Shown here: positions 62,072-64,000 of the stretch, one piece after another
Position numbering within the stretch: the stretch's first letter is position 1
Layout of the letters: each line of letters begins with the position of its first letter
NCBI GenBank assembly: GCA_018241445.1
Contig: JAFEDT010000001.1
Location: 62,001-126,000, forward strand
Reading direction: 5' to 3'
DNA length: 64,000 nt
Origin: Pseudomonadota bacterium
GTDB taxonomy: Bacteria; Pseudomonadota; Gammaproteobacteria; Steroidobacterales; Steroidobacteraceae
Made by a program: the position numbers and the translations under genes
Notes under the pieces: generated by a model
Seen by the model: only the letters and a program-made list of their open reading frames with translations
Told to the model about the DNA's origin: nothing
Database searches by the model: none

Positions 62072-62764
62072 CTACTCCCAGTCCTTGATCGCGAATTCCG
62101 GCTGCAGCTTGCGCTGCCGGTCGTCGATCTTCAGCTCCAGGTACTTGGCGCCCACGCCCTTCTCGAACTTCAGCGAGGCGCCGCGCTGGTAAGCGCGGTC
62201 GTTCGGCCCCTTGCCGTTGAAGAAGGCCACCAGCTCGTGCGGACCCACCTTGAGGTTGCCGAGGTACAGGCGCTGTACGCCGCCCTTCAACAGGGCCTCG
62301 ACCTCGCGCGGGGTGTAGAGGTAGTTGATGACCTCCTTGTTGTCCATCTTCAGCTGCACCGAATCGAGTGCGAAGAACTCGCCGACGTCGACCGACAGGA
62401 ACACGGCCACCTGGGTGTTGGCGGGAAACAGCAGCTCCTCCTCCAGCACGAACAGGTCACGGTTAAGATCCACCGCGTCCTTCTTCAACGACTGGATGTC
62501 GGTATCCAGGCTGCGCGTGTCGGTTGCCGGTGCAGCCGCCGTGGGTGCGGCCCCTGCTGAGCCGGTGGTCGCGGCAGGTTGAGCGGCAACGGCGGCCGGC
62601 GAGGCAGCCGGCTGCGTGGCAGCCGCCGGTGGGGCGGCGGCGCGGGTGGCTAACGGGACGGACAGCAACAGGCAGATCGCCAGGACCGCGCCGCCGGCGG
62701 CAGGACGCCGCGGTGACGGAAAACGTGGCGAGGGTGCAGTGTGTGGCATGAGGTATCCGCTCAC
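62072..62764 (-). CDS. Conserved envelope protein of the ExbB/TPR operon
   Basis: 230 residues. Membrane anchor or signal near residues 24-45, an Ala/Pro-rich linker, and a C-terminal beta-rich domain (LPANTQVAVFLSVDVGEFFALDSVQLKMDN, VGPHELVAFFNGKGPN). Similar proteins are sometimes labelled AraC-like in databases, but no helix-turn-helix is visible. The GTG at 62764 overlaps the thioredoxin-like stop (GTGA). Probably a periplasmic part of the machine. Confidence 0.8.
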   Translation of the reverse strand: MSGYLMPHTAPSPRFPSPRRPAAGGAVLAICLLLSVPLATRAAAPPAAATQPAASPAAVAAQPAATTGSAGAAPTAAAPATDTRSLDTDIQSLKKDAVDLNRDLFVLEEELLFPANTQVAVFLSVDVGEFFALDSVQLKMDNKEVINYLYTPREVEALLKGGVQRLYLGNLKVGPHELVAFFNGKGPNDRAYQRGASLKFEKGVGAKYLELKIDDRQRKLQPEFAIKDWE

Positions 62765-63264
62765 TCATTCAGCAGGGCGCGCAGCTCCTGCAGGTAAAGG
62801 TGCTCACTGGCGGCGCTGTAGTCGCGCAGCACGTGTCGTATGACGCCGTTGCGGTCGATCAGCACCGTCATCGGCAGATTGTCCACCTGGTAGTCGCGGC
62901 CCACATCCTTGGCCGGATCCAGCAGCATCGCGAAGCGCACGCCAGTCGAACGGGCGAAGTCGCGCGCGCGCTGCGGCTCGTCATCGACCGCCACACCGCA
63001 CAGCACCAGGCCGGCGGAAGCGTAGGTGACGAGACTGCGGTCCAGTGCCGCCAGCTGCTGGCGGCACGAAGCGCAACGGCTGCTCCAGAAACTGACCACC
63101 ACGACCTGGCCACGATGCTCGGACAGCCGCAGGTTCGAGCCGTTGACGGCGTGCAGCACGAAGTCCGGTGCTTCCCTGCCGATCAGGCCATACGGGGTCT
63201 GCGCCGGCAAGCCACGCTGCACGACCAGCAGCAGCAACGGCGCGAGCAGCAGGCGCGCGGACAT
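62761..63264 (-). CDS. TlpA/peroxiredoxin-like thioredoxin-fold protein
   Basis: 167 residues from the ATG at 63264. A signal or anchor (RLLLAPLLLLVVQRGLPAQ) leads to a thioredoxin fold with the redox motif CASC in VVVSFWSSRCASCRQQL and cis-Pro in DNLPMTVLIDRNGVIRHVL. Membrane-anchored or periplasmic thiol oxidoreductase. First gene of the operon; the two big TPR proteins downstream seem to lack periplasmic cysteines, so its client is unclear. Confidence 0.88.
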   Translation of the reverse strand: MSARLLLAPLLLLVVQRGLPAQTPYGLIGREAPDFVLHAVNGSNLRLSEHRGQVVVVSFWSSRCASCRQQLAALDRSLVTYASAGLVLCGVAVDDEPQRARDFARSTGVRFAMLLDPAKDVGRDYQVDNLPMTVLIDRNGVIRHVLRDYSAASEHLYLQELRALLNE

Positions 63265-63389
63265 CCGCCGGCCGGTACGGCGTCCCACGCGAACGGGTGC
63301 GTGCGTAGTTGCGGGGCTGGGCCCGTGCAATCGGAATACCCTTTCGCCGCGGCAAGCAGCGAATTCCATCGATCGCGGCAGCGCAAAGC

Positions 63390-64000
63390 CTACACGATGG
63401 GGTTGAAGGCCGTAAGTGCCGCCAGGTTCGCGCCCAGGCCCTGCGAGGGGAAATACCCGGCGGTAGCGAACTGCGCGTCGATCCCCATGAGCCCCATGTA
63501 GTTCAGGATGACCAGTTCCACGAGCTGGTTGACTGAGTTGGCCGCCGGGCTGGACGTGCTCACCACGGCGCCGTCGGAGCTGAAATAGCCGATCTGCTGA
63601 CCGGCGGCACCGTTGCGCAACGTCGGCCGCCCCTTGGGGCTGAAGACGAGGCAGAAGGTCGAGGAAACCGAGGAGTTGTCGCCCTGCCAGCCGAGCTTGC
63701 CGCGCCCGCCGGTGCTGTTGTCAGGCATGCCGGTCGAGGTCAGCGAGCCGTCGCTGAAGACATAGATCATGATCGGCGTGTTGAGGCGGCGCGCGTATTC
63801 CAGCACCGCGCCGATCATCTGGCCGGCCTTGAAGTTGCGCATCTCGCCGGTGGCGCGGGTGCCGTCGTGGTAGTCGTAGCCGCCCATGGCGATGGTGCCG
63901 GCGCCCGCGAAGCCGTTGAGCACCAGCTTCATGACCGTCGCGGTCTTCTGCACGTCGGAATCGTTGAAGTCCGCCGCGGTGAAGATGGGGGCGGAGCCGC
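63390..64000 (-). CDS. DUF1501-like protein, N-terminal part outside window
   Basis: C-terminal part of at least 203 residues; the frame is open to the window edge. Segments such as MKLVLNGFAGAGTIAMGGYDYHDG and LNTPIMIYVFSDGSLTS match C-terminal regions of DUF1501/Tat-exported proteins, which often have an N-terminal twin-arginine signal. Function unknown. A 125-bp gap with no obvious terminator separates it from the operon that starts at 63264. Confidence 0.75.
   Translation of the reverse strand, partial: GSAPIFTAADFNDSDVQKTATVMKLVLNGFAGAGTIAMGGYDYHDGTRATGEMRNFKAGQMIGAVLEYARRLNTPIMIYVFSDGSLTSTGMPDNSTGGRGKLGWQGDNSSVSSTFCLVFSPKGRPTLRNGAAGQQIGYFSSDGAVVSTSSPAANSVNQLVELVILNYMGLMGIDAQFATAGYFPSQGLGANLAALTAFNPIV

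Overview
The window is dense, high-GC, bacterial chromosomal DNA, almost all of it coding, with short intergenic gaps and many 1-4 bp stop/start overlaps. Gene content (TonB-dependent receptor, homogentisate pathway, Pseudomonas-type branched-chain keto-acid dehydrogenase, ExbB/ExbD modules, KefB-type antiporter) points to a gammaproteobacterium, probably near the Nevskiales/Steroidobacterales/Xanthomonadales. That placement is inferred from protein style only. No rRNA, tRNA or CRISPR array was found.

Layout. 1-5.7 kb: the 3' part of an M20 peptidase gene, a MarR regulator with a downstream envelope protein, and a divergent tyrosine-catabolism operon hmgA-fahA ending in a YhhQ-type transporter. 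5.7-9.6 kb: small secreted proteins, a HAD phosphatase and a retropepsin-like protease. 9.7-15.7 kb: an apparent catabolic or uptake cluster (TonB receptor, SDR, SnoaL-like, GST) interrupted by an IS110-family (IS1111-type) element with a structured 3' non-coding end. 15.7-20.3 kb: the glyoxylate shunt (aceB-aceA) divergent from its likely XRE/IrrE-type regulator, with a palindrome between them. 20.4-22.1 kb: a Phd/ParE toxin-antitoxin pair and a DUF1684 protein. 22.1-25.7 kb: bkd E1alpha-E1beta-E2 without a local E3. 25.7-36.8 kb: housekeeping and accessory genes (SUI1, methyltransferase, DUF885 peptidase, MoeB-rhodanese, LOG, PIG-L deacetylase, APC transporter, cardiolipin synthase, an ECF sigma with its DGPF/YCII partner). 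37-43 kb: a glucoamylase coupled to a polyphosphate glucokinase, formate-THF ligase and HemJ. 43-52.7 kb: M13 peptidase, nitroreductase, apt, a His-rich small protein, a KefB-type antiporter, an unusual PEP carboxylase and a GNAT enzyme.

52.8-63.3 kb (minus strand) is the most interesting region: a run of about ten closely packed genes reading thioredoxin-like, conserved envelope protein, two large periplasmic TPR proteins, a small secreted protein, ExbB/TolQ, two ExbD/TolR, an AgmX/PglI-type TonB-like transducer and a small protein. It resembles a stripped-down Agl-Glt-type proton-motive-force-driven envelope machine. A DUF1501-like gene runs off the right edge.

Regulatory DNA is unusually readable. 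There are palindromes at the hmg, TonB-receptor, ace and toxin-antitoxin promoters, a hairpin between fhs and hemJ, two good terminator hairpins, and a 22-bp palindrome found twice, each time between convergent genes. Several genes have a -10-like hexamer only 6-9 nt before the start codon, suggesting leaderless transcripts.
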